Assembly (NCBI GenBank): GCA_041584475.1
Contig: JBFHDX010000058.1
Coordinates: 1 to 23,220, forward strand
Length of the DNA stretch: 23,220 bases
Reading direction: 5' to 3'
From: JBFHDX01 sp041584475
Lineage (GTDB): Bacteria; Pseudomonadota; Alphaproteobacteria; UBA8366; JADFVY01
In this document: positions 15,916 to 22,503 of the stretch, piece after piece
Numbering within the stretch: the stretch's first letter is position 1
How the letters are laid out: each line of letters starts with the position of its first letter
Notes under the pieces: model-generated
Seen by the model: the letters and a program-made list of their open reading frames with translations, nothing else
Databases searched by the model: none
What the model was told of the DNA's origin: nothing
Position numbers and translations under genes: made by a program

Positions 15916-16563
15916 TCAGGCCCGGTCGCCCGCCGCGAGGCTTTCGATCCGGCTCAAGACCGCGGCAAACGCGGCATCCGCATCCATCACGGAGGTATCG
16001 AGAAGGATGGCGTCGTCCGCCGGCTTCATCGGTGCGATGGCGCGCGCGCCGTCGCGGGCATCCCGTTCCTTCAGATCCTCCAGGACGCGCGCATATATAC
16101 TGGCCTCACCACGATTCAGCAACTCCTTATGGCGCCGCTCGGCACGAACCTCGACCGAGGCGGTGACGAAAAGCTTCACCTCGGCGTCGGGACAGACGAC
16201 GGTGCCGATGTCGCGGCCGTCGAGGACGGCGCCGCGCGCACCGCCGGGCGGGTTGTGCGCGAAGTCGCGCTGCAGCTGCAGCAGGACCGCGCGCACCTCC
16301 GGAATCGCCGCGACCTTCGAGGCCGCCTGCGCCACATCGTCACCGGCGAGGGCGGGATCGTCGATGCCGCGCAGGTCGAGCGTGCGCGCGAGCGGCGCCG
16401 CGACTTCGGCGTCCGCCGGATCGCCGCCGGCCCGCAGTACCGCCAGGCCGACCGCCCGGTAGAGCTTGCCCGTATCGAGATGCACGTAGTCGAAATGACG
16501 GGCGAGACGGCGCGCCAGCGTTCCCTTTCCCGAAGCCGCGGGTCCGTCGACGGCGATGATCAC
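15916..16563 (-). CDS. cmk: Cytidylate kinase
   Basis: This 215-residue enzyme phosphorylates CMP and dCMP with ATP. The P-loop is GPAASGKGT (residues 7-15). The NMP-binding segment HLDTGKLYRAVG and the DGRDIGTVV motif follow, and the ADAEVKLFVTAS and RRHKELLNRG segments match the lid region. The start is GTG at 16563, overlapping the aroA TGA by 4 bp (GTGA, 16560-16563), which indicates coupling. The order aroA-cmk-rpsA is common in proteobacteria. Confidence 0.96.
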   Translation of the reverse strand: MIIAVDGPAASGKGTLARRLARHFDYVHLDTGKLYRAVGLAVLRAGGDPADAEVAAPLARTLDLRGIDDPALAGDDVAQAASKVAAIPEVRAVLLQLQRDFAHNPPGGARGAVLDGRDIGTVVCPDAEVKLFVTASVEVRAERRHKELLNRGEASIYARVLEDLKERDARDGARAIAPMKPADDAILLDTSVMDADAAFAAVLSRIESLAAGDRA

Positions 16564-17897
16564 GGGCCGTTCCCGGCGTCGCCGATCTCGGCCCCGAGTT
16601 CCGCCATCAGGCTGCCGAATCCCGGGAAGCTCGTCTCGATCGGCGACGCGTCGTCGATGGTGACCGGCCGCGTCGCCGCGCAGCCGAGCACCAGGAAGCT
16701 CATGGCGATGCGGTGGTCGAGGTCGGTCGCAATCGTCGCGCCGCCGGGTATCGCGCCGCCACGGCCGTGCACGACGAGGCTGTCCGCGCCTTCCTCGACC
16801 TCGACACCGCAGGCCTCGAGGCCGCGTGCCACGGCGGCGAGCCGGTCGCTCTCCTTGACGCGCAATTCGGCGATCCCGTGCATCACCGTCGTGCCGCTCG
16901 CACAGGCCGCGGCGACGGCCAGCACCGGATACTCGTCGATCATCGACGGCGCCCGCGAGGCCGGCACCTCCACGCCCGACAGGGTGCCCGCGGTGACGTG
17001 CAGGTCCGCCACCGGTTCGCCCGCGACCTCGCGCTCGCCGCCGGTCTCGATCGCCGCCCCCATTTCGCGCAGCGTCTCGAGCAGGCCGGTGCGGCGGGGA
17101 TTGATGCCGACGCCGGACAGCGTCACTTCGGAGCCGGGAACGACGAGCGCGGCGACGAGCGGGAAGGCAGCCGAACTGATATCCGCGGGCACCGGCACGT
17201 TGCGACCGGTCAGTTCCGGCTGGCCGGTCACCGATACGGCGATCGCGCCGTCCTTTCCCGTGGCGCTATCGAGCTCGGCGCCGAAATGTCGCAGCATGCG
17301 CTCGGTATGGTCGCGCGTCGCGTTTTCCTCGATGACGGTGGTGCGTCCGGGCGTATTGAGTCCGGCCAGCAGCACCGCCGATTTCACTTGTGCCGACGCC
17401 ACCGGCAGCCGATAGCTTATCGGCAGCGGATCGGCGGTCCCGACGACCGCGAGCGGCATGCGACCGCCGTCGCGTGCGACGATGCGCGCGCCCATCTGCT
17501 CCAGCGGGGACTGCACCCGCGCCATCGGCCGCCGGCGGAGCGACGCATCGCCGGTGAGGAATGCCGTGAGCGGATGGCTCGCAAGCACACCCATCAGCAA
17601 TCTTGCCGCGGTACCCGAATTGCCCATGTCGAGGACGGAATCCGGCTCGCGCAGGCCGCCAAGGCCGACGCCGCGGACCCGCCAATGGCCGTCGTCGCCG
17701 CGTTCGGCGCGCGCGCCGAGCGCTCGGACCGCCTCGGCCGTACGCAGCACGTCCTCGCCCTCCAGCAGGCCCTCGATGACGGTTTCGCCGATCGCGAGCG
17801 CGCCGATCAGGAGCGCGCGGTGCGAGATCGACTTGTCGCCGGGAACCCGCGTCGTTCCCTTGAGCGGTCCGGCCTGCTGCGCGGTCAGGGATTGCAT
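16560..17897 (-). CDS. aroA: 3-phosphoshikimate 1-carboxyvinyltransferase (EPSP synthase), class II type
   Basis: This 445-residue enzyme condenses shikimate 3-phosphate and phosphoenolpyruvate in the shikimate pathway. N-terminal GDKSISHR (Lys22, Arg27), SAQVKSA, ATRDHTE, APSMIDEYPVLAVAAA (catalytic Asp) and LRVKESDRL (catalytic Glu) are all present. The set R-D-H-T-E, S-A-Q-x-K and N-x-T-R is the pattern described for class II enzymes. In the PEP-site loop GNSGTAAR, residue 95 is Gly, the normal residue, whereas the known glyphosate-tolerant class II enzyme CP4 has Ala there. The ATG at 17897 gives the family N-terminus; a longer open frame upstream has no matching sequence. It heads the aroA-to-trpF block and is divergent from the FYDLN-type gene. 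Confidence 0.96.
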   Translation of the reverse strand: MQSLTAQQAGPLKGTTRVPGDKSISHRALLIGALAIGETVIEGLLEGEDVLRTAEAVRALGARAERGDDGHWRVRGVGLGGLREPDSVLDMGNSGTAARLLMGVLASHPLTAFLTGDASLRRRPMARVQSPLEQMGARIVARDGGRMPLAVVGTADPLPISYRLPVASAQVKSAVLLAGLNTPGRTTVIEENATRDHTERMLRHFGAELDSATGKDGAIAVSVTGQPELTGRNVPVPADISSAAFPLVAALVVPGSEVTLSGVGINPRRTGLLETLREMGAAIETGGEREVAGEPVADLHVTAGTLSGVEVPASRAPSMIDEYPVLAVAAACASGTTVMHGIAELRVKESDRLAAVARGLEACGVEVEEGADSLVVHGRGGAIPGGATIATDLDHRIAMSFLVLGCAATRPVTIDDASPIETSFPGFGSLMAELGAEIGDAGNGP

Positions 17898-18024
17898 CGG
17901 CGCTTTCGATCGATTGTCCGCCGGGTCGCTCGCCGGCGCGGCGATGCCTGTAGCACAAACCCGCAGCGGCGAACAGGGGCGCAAACGCTGGCCCGGCAGC
18001 GCCGGCGACACCGGCAATTTGCTT

Positions 18025-18053
18025 TTGACAGCCGGCGCCCGTCGTGGCAATTG
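18025..18053 (+). promoter_or_regulatory. Putative promoter of the FYDLN-type gene
   Basis: TTGACA (18025-18030) is a perfect -35. With a 17 bp spacer the -10 would be CAATTG (18048-18053), a poor match. It lies in the 231 bp divergent gap between aroA and the FYDLN-type gene. No convincing aroA promoter was found in the same gap. Confidence 0.35.
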
Positions 18054-18128
18054 CCTTTCGCAGGTGACGGGCGAGACTTGGCGGGTGCCGGCGATCGCCG
18101 CAATCAGCATGTGCAAGGAGATGAGGCC

Positions 18129-18464
18129 GTGGCTAAACCCGAATGGGGCACGAAACGGGTCTGCCAGAGTTGCGGCGCCCCCTTTTACGACCTCGGGCGT
18201 GACCCGATCACCTGCCCGAAATGCGAAGCGGTGTTCGATCCCGAAGCGGTGCTCAAGTCCCGCCGATCCCGCCCCCCTGAAGAGGAAGCCCCGGCGAAGC
18301 CAAAGCCGGCCGAGCCAGAGGGCGAGGACGTGATCGACGGCGAAGATGAGGATGCGATCGAGAGCGAAGACGAGGACGACGATGTGCTCGAGGACGCGAG
18401 CGATCTCGGCGATGACGACATGTCCGACGTGATCGACGCCGGGGGCGAAAAGGAGGACACGTAG
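18129..18464 (+). CDS. FYDLN-type zinc-ribbon acidic protein (TIGR02300 family), function unknown
   Basis: This 111-residue protein starts VAKPEWGTKRVCQSCGAPFYDL. Cys-x2-Cys (SCGAPFYDL) and a second Cys-x2-Cys (ITCPKCEAVFDP) form a likely zinc ribbon. A Lys/Pro/Glu linker follows, then a strongly acidic tail rich in Asp and Glu. The FYDL segment and acidic tail identify the alphaproteobacterial FYDLN_acid family, whose role is not established to my knowledge. The start is GTG at 18129 with an ideal AAGGAG 8 nt upstream. The ATG at 18121 is in another frame. It is commonly found near aroA and tRNA-Ala in alphaproteobacteria (from memory), as here. A stem-loop with a T-run follows the stop. Confidence 0.88.
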   Translation: MAKPEWGTKRVCQSCGAPFYDLGRDPITCPKCEAVFDPEAVLKSRRSRPPEEEAPAKPKPAEPEGEDVIDGEDEDAIESEDEDDDVLEDASDLGDDDMSDVIDAGGEKEDT

Positions 18465-18469
18465 GTGCG

Positions 18470-18498
18470 CCGCCCGCAAGGGGCGGGATGATCTTTTT
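18470..18498 (+). terminator. Terminator after the FYDLN-type gene
   Basis: The stem CCGCCC / GGGCGG (18470-18475 and 18481-18486) has a 5 nt loop, starts 5 bp after the stop codon, and is followed by GATGATC and five T residues (18494-18498). The T-run is slightly displaced from the stem, so efficiency is uncertain. Confidence 0.5.
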
Positions 18499-18500
18499 GC

Positions 18501-18528
18501 TTGCGCGGCGTGCGGCTGCCCCTATAAC
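18501..18528 (+). promoter_or_regulatory. Putative tRNA-Ala promoter
   Basis: TTGCGC (18501-18506) and TATAAC (18523-18528) are separated by 16 bp, with an inferred start near 18535. It is about 35 bp upstream of the mature tRNA 5' end, in a position and form typical of stable-RNA promoters. It probably also drives the downstream chaN-like gene. Confidence 0.55.
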
Positions 18529-18569
18529 GAAGCCGGCTTTGCCGACGCCGCGAGCGGCGAAGCCCCTGC

Positions 18570-18645
<76 letters not shown>

Positions 18646-18651
18646 GTTTCG

Positions 18652-19746
18652 ATGAATGGCCCGGCTTCGCAGCGCCGGGCCTTCTGCTTTGCCGCGCGAC
18701 CTGCGGTTCGCCGCGGCGTCGGCGCGGCGCGGCTGGCGCTGATCGCCGCGGCCCTGCTCGGCCCCGGCTGCACCGTCGAACCCCCGGCACCGCCCGGCCC
18801 GAGCGCCACGCCGGTGGCACTGTCGGAACACGCCCTGGCCGGGCGGATCTGGAGTCCGGCGGCGACCCGCTTCGTGTCCGTCGACGACGTCGGCCGGGCC
18901 CTGGCGGCCGCGGACTACGTTCTGCTCGGTGAGAAGCACGACAATGCGGAGCATCACCGGATCCAGGCGACGCTGCTCGGGCAGGTCGCGGCGGCCGGGC
19001 GGCGGCCCGCGGTCGTGTTCGAGATGCTGACCGACGGACAGCAGGGCGCGATCGATGCGCATCTCGCCGCCCACCCCGGCGATTCGGCAGGGCTCGGCCC
19101 GGCGGTCGGCTGGGAGAAAACGGGCTGGCCCGACTGGTCGCTGTACGAGCCGATCGCCGCGGTGGCGTTGCGCTCCGACGGCAGGCTGCTGGCCGGCGGA
19201 CTGGATCGCGAGTCGATCCGCGGGGTCGGCCGCGACGGCGTCGAGCACCTCGGCGGCGAGCGCGTGCGGCTGCTCCGCCTCGACGAGCCGGTCGACGCGG
19301 CGATGCGTGCGGGAATGCGCGACATCATTGACCGCAGCCACTGCGCGCAGCTGCCGGACTCGATGCTCGATCCCATGGTCTCGGTGACCCTCGCCAAGGA
19401 CGCCGCGATGGCGGATGCGCTGATCCGGGGCGCCGGCAGCGGCGGTCGCGGCGGCGCCGTCCTCATCGCGGGCAACGGCCACGTTCGCACCGACAATGGC
19501 GTGCCGTGGCACGTGCGCAAGCGGGTTCCGGCCGCATCGATGGTCGCGGTCGGCGTTCTCGAGGTCGTCGACGGGCGCAGCGACCCCGCGGCCTATGCGG
19601 CACCGCTCGGCGGCGAACGGTTGCCGTTCGATTTCGTCTGGTTCACCGCACGCGTCGACGACAGCGATCCGTGCGAGGTGTTCGCGGAACAGTTGCGCCG
19701 GGCGCGCGAGCGCCATACCGATCCAGCAGGGACCGCCGGCGACTGA
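18652..19746 (+). CDS. ChaN-family (haem-binding uptake, Tiki-like) putative lipoprotein
   Basis: This 364-residue protein matches the ChaN/DUF399 family. The conserved blocks are YVLLGEKHDNAEHH (Glu94, His96), VVFEMLTDGQQ, WPDWSLYEPI and IAGNGHVRTDNGVP (His277). Campylobacter ChaN is an iron-regulated lipoprotein that binds two haems; metalloprotease-like relatives share the fold. The N-terminus has a basic region, a hydrophobic stretch (28-36) and Cys40, but GPGC is a poor lipobox, so lipidation is uncertain. The ATG at 18652 is the only in-frame start near the N-terminus. It lies 6 nt after the tRNA CCA, with no ribosome-binding site. It is followed by the cytochrome c, ccmH and hemN genes, consistent with a haem-related role, but that is inference. 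Confidence 0.85.
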   Translation: MNGPASQRRAFCFAARPAVRRGVGAARLALIAAALLGPGCTVEPPAPPGPSATPVALSEHALAGRIWSPAATRFVSVDDVGRALAAADYVLLGEKHDNAEHHRIQATLLGQVAAAGRRPAVVFEMLTDGQQGAIDAHLAAHPGDSAGLGPAVGWEKTGWPDWSLYEPIAAVALRSDGRLLAGGLDRESIRGVGRDGVEHLGGERVRLLRLDEPVDAAMRAGMRDIIDRSHCAQLPDSMLDPMVSVTLAKDAAMADALIRGAGSGGRGGAVLIAGNGHVRTDNGVPWHVRKRVPAASMVAVGVLEVVDGRSDPAAYAAPLGGERLPFDFVWFTARVDDSDPCEVFAEQLRRARERHTDPAGTAGD

Positions 19747-19800
19747 GCGCGCGCCCGCCGGACGTTGCCGGACAGCGACGGAGTGTCGCATGCAACGCCC

Positions 19801-19829
19801 TTGACATCTGAACGCGTCATCCCTTGTAT
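19801..19829 (+). promoter_or_regulatory. Putative promoter of the cytochrome c gene
   Basis: A perfect TTGACA (19801-19806) is followed after 17 bp by TTGTAT (19824-19829). The alternative -10 TATGCT (19827-19832) would have a 20 bp spacer. It lies 131 bp before the chosen cytochrome start, inside a 214 bp gap. No FNR-type box was seen here. Confidence 0.5.
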
Positions 19830-19960
19830 GCTGTGCCCTGTTTGGCCGGGCTGACGATTTCTCTGAAGGGGGGCGGCCAATGGCACGTGGTCCGGGTCTG
19901 ACCGTCAGGCGCGGGACACTGAATCGTATCTGTTCGAAACGAGTATGGGACGAGGACAAG

Positions 19961-20341
19961 ATGAAATCGAAGCTGATCAAGGTCATCGGGTTTTCCGCCG
20001 TGCTTGCGGCTTTCACCGCACCGGCCATGGCCGCCGGTGACGCCGATGCCGGCGCCAAGGTGTACAACAAGTGCAAGGCCTGCCATGCCCTCGAGGAGGG
20101 CAAGAACAAGGTCGGCCCGACGCTGCACGGGATCATCGGCGCCAAGGCCGGCGGCGTGTCGGGGTTCAAATATTCCAAGGCGATGGCCGATTCCGGCCTG
20201 ACCTGGGACGAGGCCACGCTGGCGAAGTTCCTGGCCAAGCCGAAGGAAGTCGTGCCCGGAACGCGGATGGCGTTTGCCGGCCTCAAGAAGGACGACGAGA
20301 TCGCCAACGTCATCGCCTACATCAAGGCGAACGGCGGCTGA
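19961..20341 (+). CDS. Periplasmic class I cytochrome c (c2/c550-like)
   Basis: This 126-residue precursor carries electrons in the periplasm. The signal peptide has a Lys-rich start (MKSKLIK), a hydrophobic core and a probable cut after AMA (about residue 24). The haem site is CKACH (Cys38, Cys41, His42). The sixth haem ligand is Met103 in PGTRMAFAG, the usual pattern for small soluble c-type cytochromes, followed by a C-terminal helix (ANVIAYIKANGG). The ATG at 19961 has GAGGA a few nt upstream and gives a normal signal peptide. An in-frame ATG at 19880 also has a strong purine-rich site but would add a 27-residue leader. The partner oxidase or reductase is not in the window. It is convergent with ccmH. 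Confidence 0.93.
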   Translation: MKSKLIKVIGFSAVLAAFTAPAMAAGDADAGAKVYNKCKACHALEEGKNKVGPTLHGIIGAKAGGVSGFKYSKAMADSGLTWDEATLAKFLAKPKEVVPGTRMAFAGLKKDDEIANVIAYIKANGG

Positions 20342-20354
20342 TTGCCGGAATTCG

Positions 20355-20391
20355 CGGGCTCCGCTGGCGCAATGTCCGGCGGAGCCCGATT
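20355..20391 (+). terminator. Hairpin terminator after the cytochrome c gene
   Basis: A perfect 10 bp stem (CGGGCTCCGC 20355-20364, GCGGAGCCCG 20379-20388) with a 14 nt loop begins 13 bp after the stop and is followed by ATTT. It lies between convergent genes (ccmH stop at 20424), so it may serve both directions. Confidence 0.5.
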
Positions 20392-20423
20392 TGCGTCCGC
20401 AGCAGGCGCGCGTCGGTGCCGGC

Positions 20424-20915
20424 TCAGGAGGTGTTTCGCGTGTCGGCGCCGTCCTGCATCAACCGGGCAAGACGCTCGCGTTCGTCGTCGCTGAGCCCGG
20501 CATGCGGCGTCGCGGCACGGCGGCGGCGGGACGCCGCCAGCAGTGCAACCACCGCGATCAGGAGTATCGCCGGCGGTCCGTACCACAAGAGGTAGGTCGT
20601 CGCCTTCACCGGCGGGTCGAGCAGCACGTAATCGCCGTAGCGGTCGACGACGTATTGCATGACCTGCTCATCGCTGTCACCGGCTTCGAGCCGCTGGCGC
20701 ACGATGACGCGCAGGTCGCGCGCGAGGTCGGCATTCGAGTCGTCGATCGACTGGTTCTGACAGACAAGGCAGCGCAGCTCGGCGCTGAGCGCGCGGGCGC
20801 GCTTTTCCAGCGCCGGATCGTCAAGTATTTCGTCCGGCTCGACGCCGCCGGCGGCGCCGATGGCGGCGGCGATGGAGAGAGACAGCGCGAAGACGAGACG
20901 CAACAGTTGCTTCAT
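20424..20915 (-). CDS. ccmH: Cytochrome c maturation protein CcmH (CycL)
   Basis: This 163-residue membrane-anchored thiol-oxidoreductase of cytochrome c maturation system I presents reduced apocytochrome CxxCH cysteines to the haem lyase CcmF. It has an N-terminal signal peptide (about residues 1-23). The redox motif is LRCLVCQNQSI, and the conserved DLRVIVRQRLEAGDSDEQV and VDRYGDYVLLDPP blocks follow. A membrane helix (about 107-128) ends in a stop-transfer run of arginines. There is a short cytoplasmic tail. The ATG at 20915 is the first Met of a classic signal peptide. It stands alone: ccmE, ccmF, ccmG and ccmI, often beside it, are not in the window. It sits between a cytochrome c gene and hemN, both haem-related. 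Confidence 0.94.
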   Translation of the reverse strand: MKQLLRLVFALSLSIAAAIGAAGGVEPDEILDDPALEKRARALSAELRCLVCQNQSIDDSNADLARDLRVIVRQRLEAGDSDEQVMQYVVDRYGDYVLLDPPVKATTYLLWYGPPAILLIAVVALLAASRRRRAATPHAGLSDDERERLARLMQDGADTRNTS

Positions 20916-20951
20916 GACGCATTTTCCCGGGTGAACGGATGCATTGCCGGC

Positions 20952-20980
20952 AACATAGGGGCTGCGGCGCTCCGTAGCAA
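20952..20980 (-). promoter_or_regulatory. Putative ccmH promoter
   Basis: On the - strand TTGCTA (20980-20975), 17 bp spacer, then TATGTT (20957-20952). The inferred start is near 20945, about 30 nt before the ATG. The FNR-type box at 21017-21030 lies about 78 bp upstream of this start, so it might influence ccmH too. Confidence 0.45.
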
Positions 20981-21016
20981 CGCAGCATGCGGCCCATGTT
21001 CCGGTGCATCGCCGGT

Positions 21017-21030
21017 TTGATCTGCATCAA
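21017..21030. promoter_or_regulatory. FNR/FixK-type anaerobox
   Basis: TTGAT-CTGC-ATCAA is a perfect match to the FNR/FixK/Anr dyad consensus TTGAT-N4-ATCAA. Its centre (21023.5) is about 41.5 bp upstream of the hemN start site inferred from the -10 at 21054, the classic class II activator position. The site predicts induction of hemN at low oxygen. Confidence 0.88.
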
Positions 21031-21053
21031 CGCGGTGTGCGTCCCCGTTTGCA

Positions 21054-21059
21054 TATTTT
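21054..21059 (+). promoter_or_regulatory. Putative hemN -10 element
   Basis: TATTTT (21054-21059) suggests transcription from about 21065, giving a 20 nt leader. There is no good -35, which is expected when an FNR-type activator binds at -41.5. Confidence 0.55.
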
Positions 21060-21084
21060 GCACGAAATCCATGGAGAAAAGAAC

Positions 21085-22434
21085 ATGAACCGTACCTTGC
21101 TGGAACGGTACGATCGGCGGGTTCCGAGATATACGAGCTACCCCACGGCACCGCATTTCCACGCCGGCGTCAGCGCCGACACGTACCGCCGCTGGCTCTC
21201 GAAGATCGACGGCGAGACGGCGCTTTCGCTCTATTTCCACGTGCCGTTCTGCCACGAGATGTGCTGGTACTGCGGCTGCCACACCAAGATCGTGCGGCGC
21301 TATCGGCCGGTCGGCGACTACGCGTCGGTCATGGCCGCCGAGATCGCGCTGACCGCGGCCGAGATCCCGGTCGCGGCGCCGGTGACGCACATCCATTGGG
21401 GCGGCGGCACGCCGACGATCCTCTCGCCGGAGGATTTCACACGGCTGATGGCCCGCGTCCGCGAGCTGTTCAGCCTGGCGCCCGACGCCGAGATCGCCGT
21501 CGAGATGGATCCGCGGACCGTCACCGCCGACCGTATCGCCGCGCTGGCGGCCGCTGGCGTCAACCGGGCAAGCCTCGGGGTGCAGGATCTCAACGACCAT
21601 GTCCAGAAGGCGATCCACCGCATTCAGCCCTACGAGATGAACGCCGACGTCGTGCAGCGGCTGCGCGACGCGGGAATTACGGGCCTCAATTTCGACCTCA
21701 TGTACGGCTTGCCTCGGCAGACGGTCGCCGACGTCAACCGCACCGTGGACCTCGCGGTGCGGCTGCGGCCGGAACGGGTCGCCGTGTTCGGCTATGCGCA
21801 CGTCCCCTGGATGAAGACGCACCAGAAGATGATCGCGGAGGCGGACCTTCCGGACGCCGCCGAACGGTTCGAGCAGGCGGAAGCCGCCGCGGCGCGCCTC
21901 GTCGGGCACGGCTACCGGCGCATCGGCCTCGATCATTTCGCGCTGGCCACCGACCCGATGTCGATCGCGCTCGAGCAAGGCAGGCTGCGTCGCAACTTCC
22001 AGGGATACACGACGGATCGCGCGAAAGCCCTGATCGGCTTCGGCGCCTCGTCGATCGGCGCCCTGCCCCAGGGCTACGTCCAGAACGCCGTGCCCCTGCG
22101 GCAGTACGCGGAGGCCGTCCAGGACGGCCGGCTGCCGATCGTCAAGGGCATCGCGCTGCAGGACGAGGACCGCATGCGGCGCGACATCATCGAACAGCTC
22201 ATGTGCGCCCTCGAGGTCGACCTGGACCGCATCGCACGCGATTACGGCAAGGATGTGCGTCATTTCGCCGGTGAACTCGCCGAGCTGCTCCCGATGGCGC
22301 GTGACGGCCTCGCAGAGATCGACGGCGCGCGGGTGCGCATCAGCGAGTTCGGAAGGCCCCTGATGCGCACCGTCTGCGCCGTGTTCGACCGCTATCTCGC
22401 AGCCGGTACGGCGCGCCACTCCAAGGCAGTTTGA
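21085..22434 (+). CDS. hemN: Oxygen-independent coproporphyrinogen III dehydrogenase
   Basis: This 449-residue cytoplasmic radical SAM enzyme converts coproporphyrinogen III to protoporphyrinogen IX without oxygen, allowing haem synthesis under anaerobic conditions. The cluster motif CHEMCWYCGC gives Cys56, Cys60 and Cys63 for the 4Fe-4S cluster, plus Cys65. The SAM-binding GGGTPTILS begins at residue 106. ERYDRRVPRYTSYPTAPHF at the N-terminus and IGFGASSIGALPQGYVQN with the C-terminal domain are features of true HemN rather than HemW. The length also matches. The ATG at 21085 has GGAG 9 nt upstream. The 14 bp FNR-type box upstream fits its use at low oxygen. Divergent from ccmH. Confidence 0.97.
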   Translation: MNRTLLERYDRRVPRYTSYPTAPHFHAGVSADTYRRWLSKIDGETALSLYFHVPFCHEMCWYCGCHTKIVRRYRPVGDYASVMAAEIALTAAEIPVAAPVTHIHWGGGTPTILSPEDFTRLMARVRELFSLAPDAEIAVEMDPRTVTADRIAALAAAGVNRASLGVQDLNDHVQKAIHRIQPYEMNADVVQRLRDAGITGLNFDLMYGLPRQTVADVNRTVDLAVRLRPERVAVFGYAHVPWMKTHQKMIAEADLPDAAERFEQAEAAAARLVGHGYRRIGLDHFALATDPMSIALEQGRLRRNFQGYTTDRAKALIGFGASSIGALPQGYVQNAVPLRQYAEAVQDGRLPIVKGIALQDEDRMRRDIIEQLMCALEVDLDRIARDYGKDVRHFAGELAELLPMARDGLAEIDGARVRISEFGRPLMRTVCAVFDRYLAAGTARHSKAV

Positions 22435-22478
22435 CGGCCGCCCCCCGGACCGCTGAATGCGCATCCGGAAGGCGGCCG
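22435..22478. terminator. GC-rich hairpin between convergent hemN and the glycine-zipper gene
   Basis: CGGCCGCC (22435-22442) pairs with GGCGGCCG (22471-22478), and CCGGA (22445-22449) pairs with TCCGG (22464-22468), with the palindrome ATGCGCAT at the tip. It starts directly after the hemN stop. Neither strand has a T-run, so it may be a Rho-assisted or transcript-end hairpin rather than a simple intrinsic terminator. Confidence 0.4.
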
Positions 22479-22503
22479 CCCGTCGACGCCGAGTCCGGGG
22501 GGG

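Noticed and set aside
14579..16462. Long + strand open frame opposite rpsA and cmk
   Set aside because: Six S1 domains and the cytidylate kinase motifs are on the other strand; the + frame is a composition shadow.
18121..18333. ATG at 18121 as start of a different gene
   Set aside because: It lies in another frame with no recognisable product; the GTG at 18129 has the correct AAGGAG spacing and opens the FYDLN-type protein.
20821..22464. Long - strand open frame opposite hemN
   Set aside because: hemN has the radical SAM motif and an upstream FNR-type box; the antisense frame has no domain signal.
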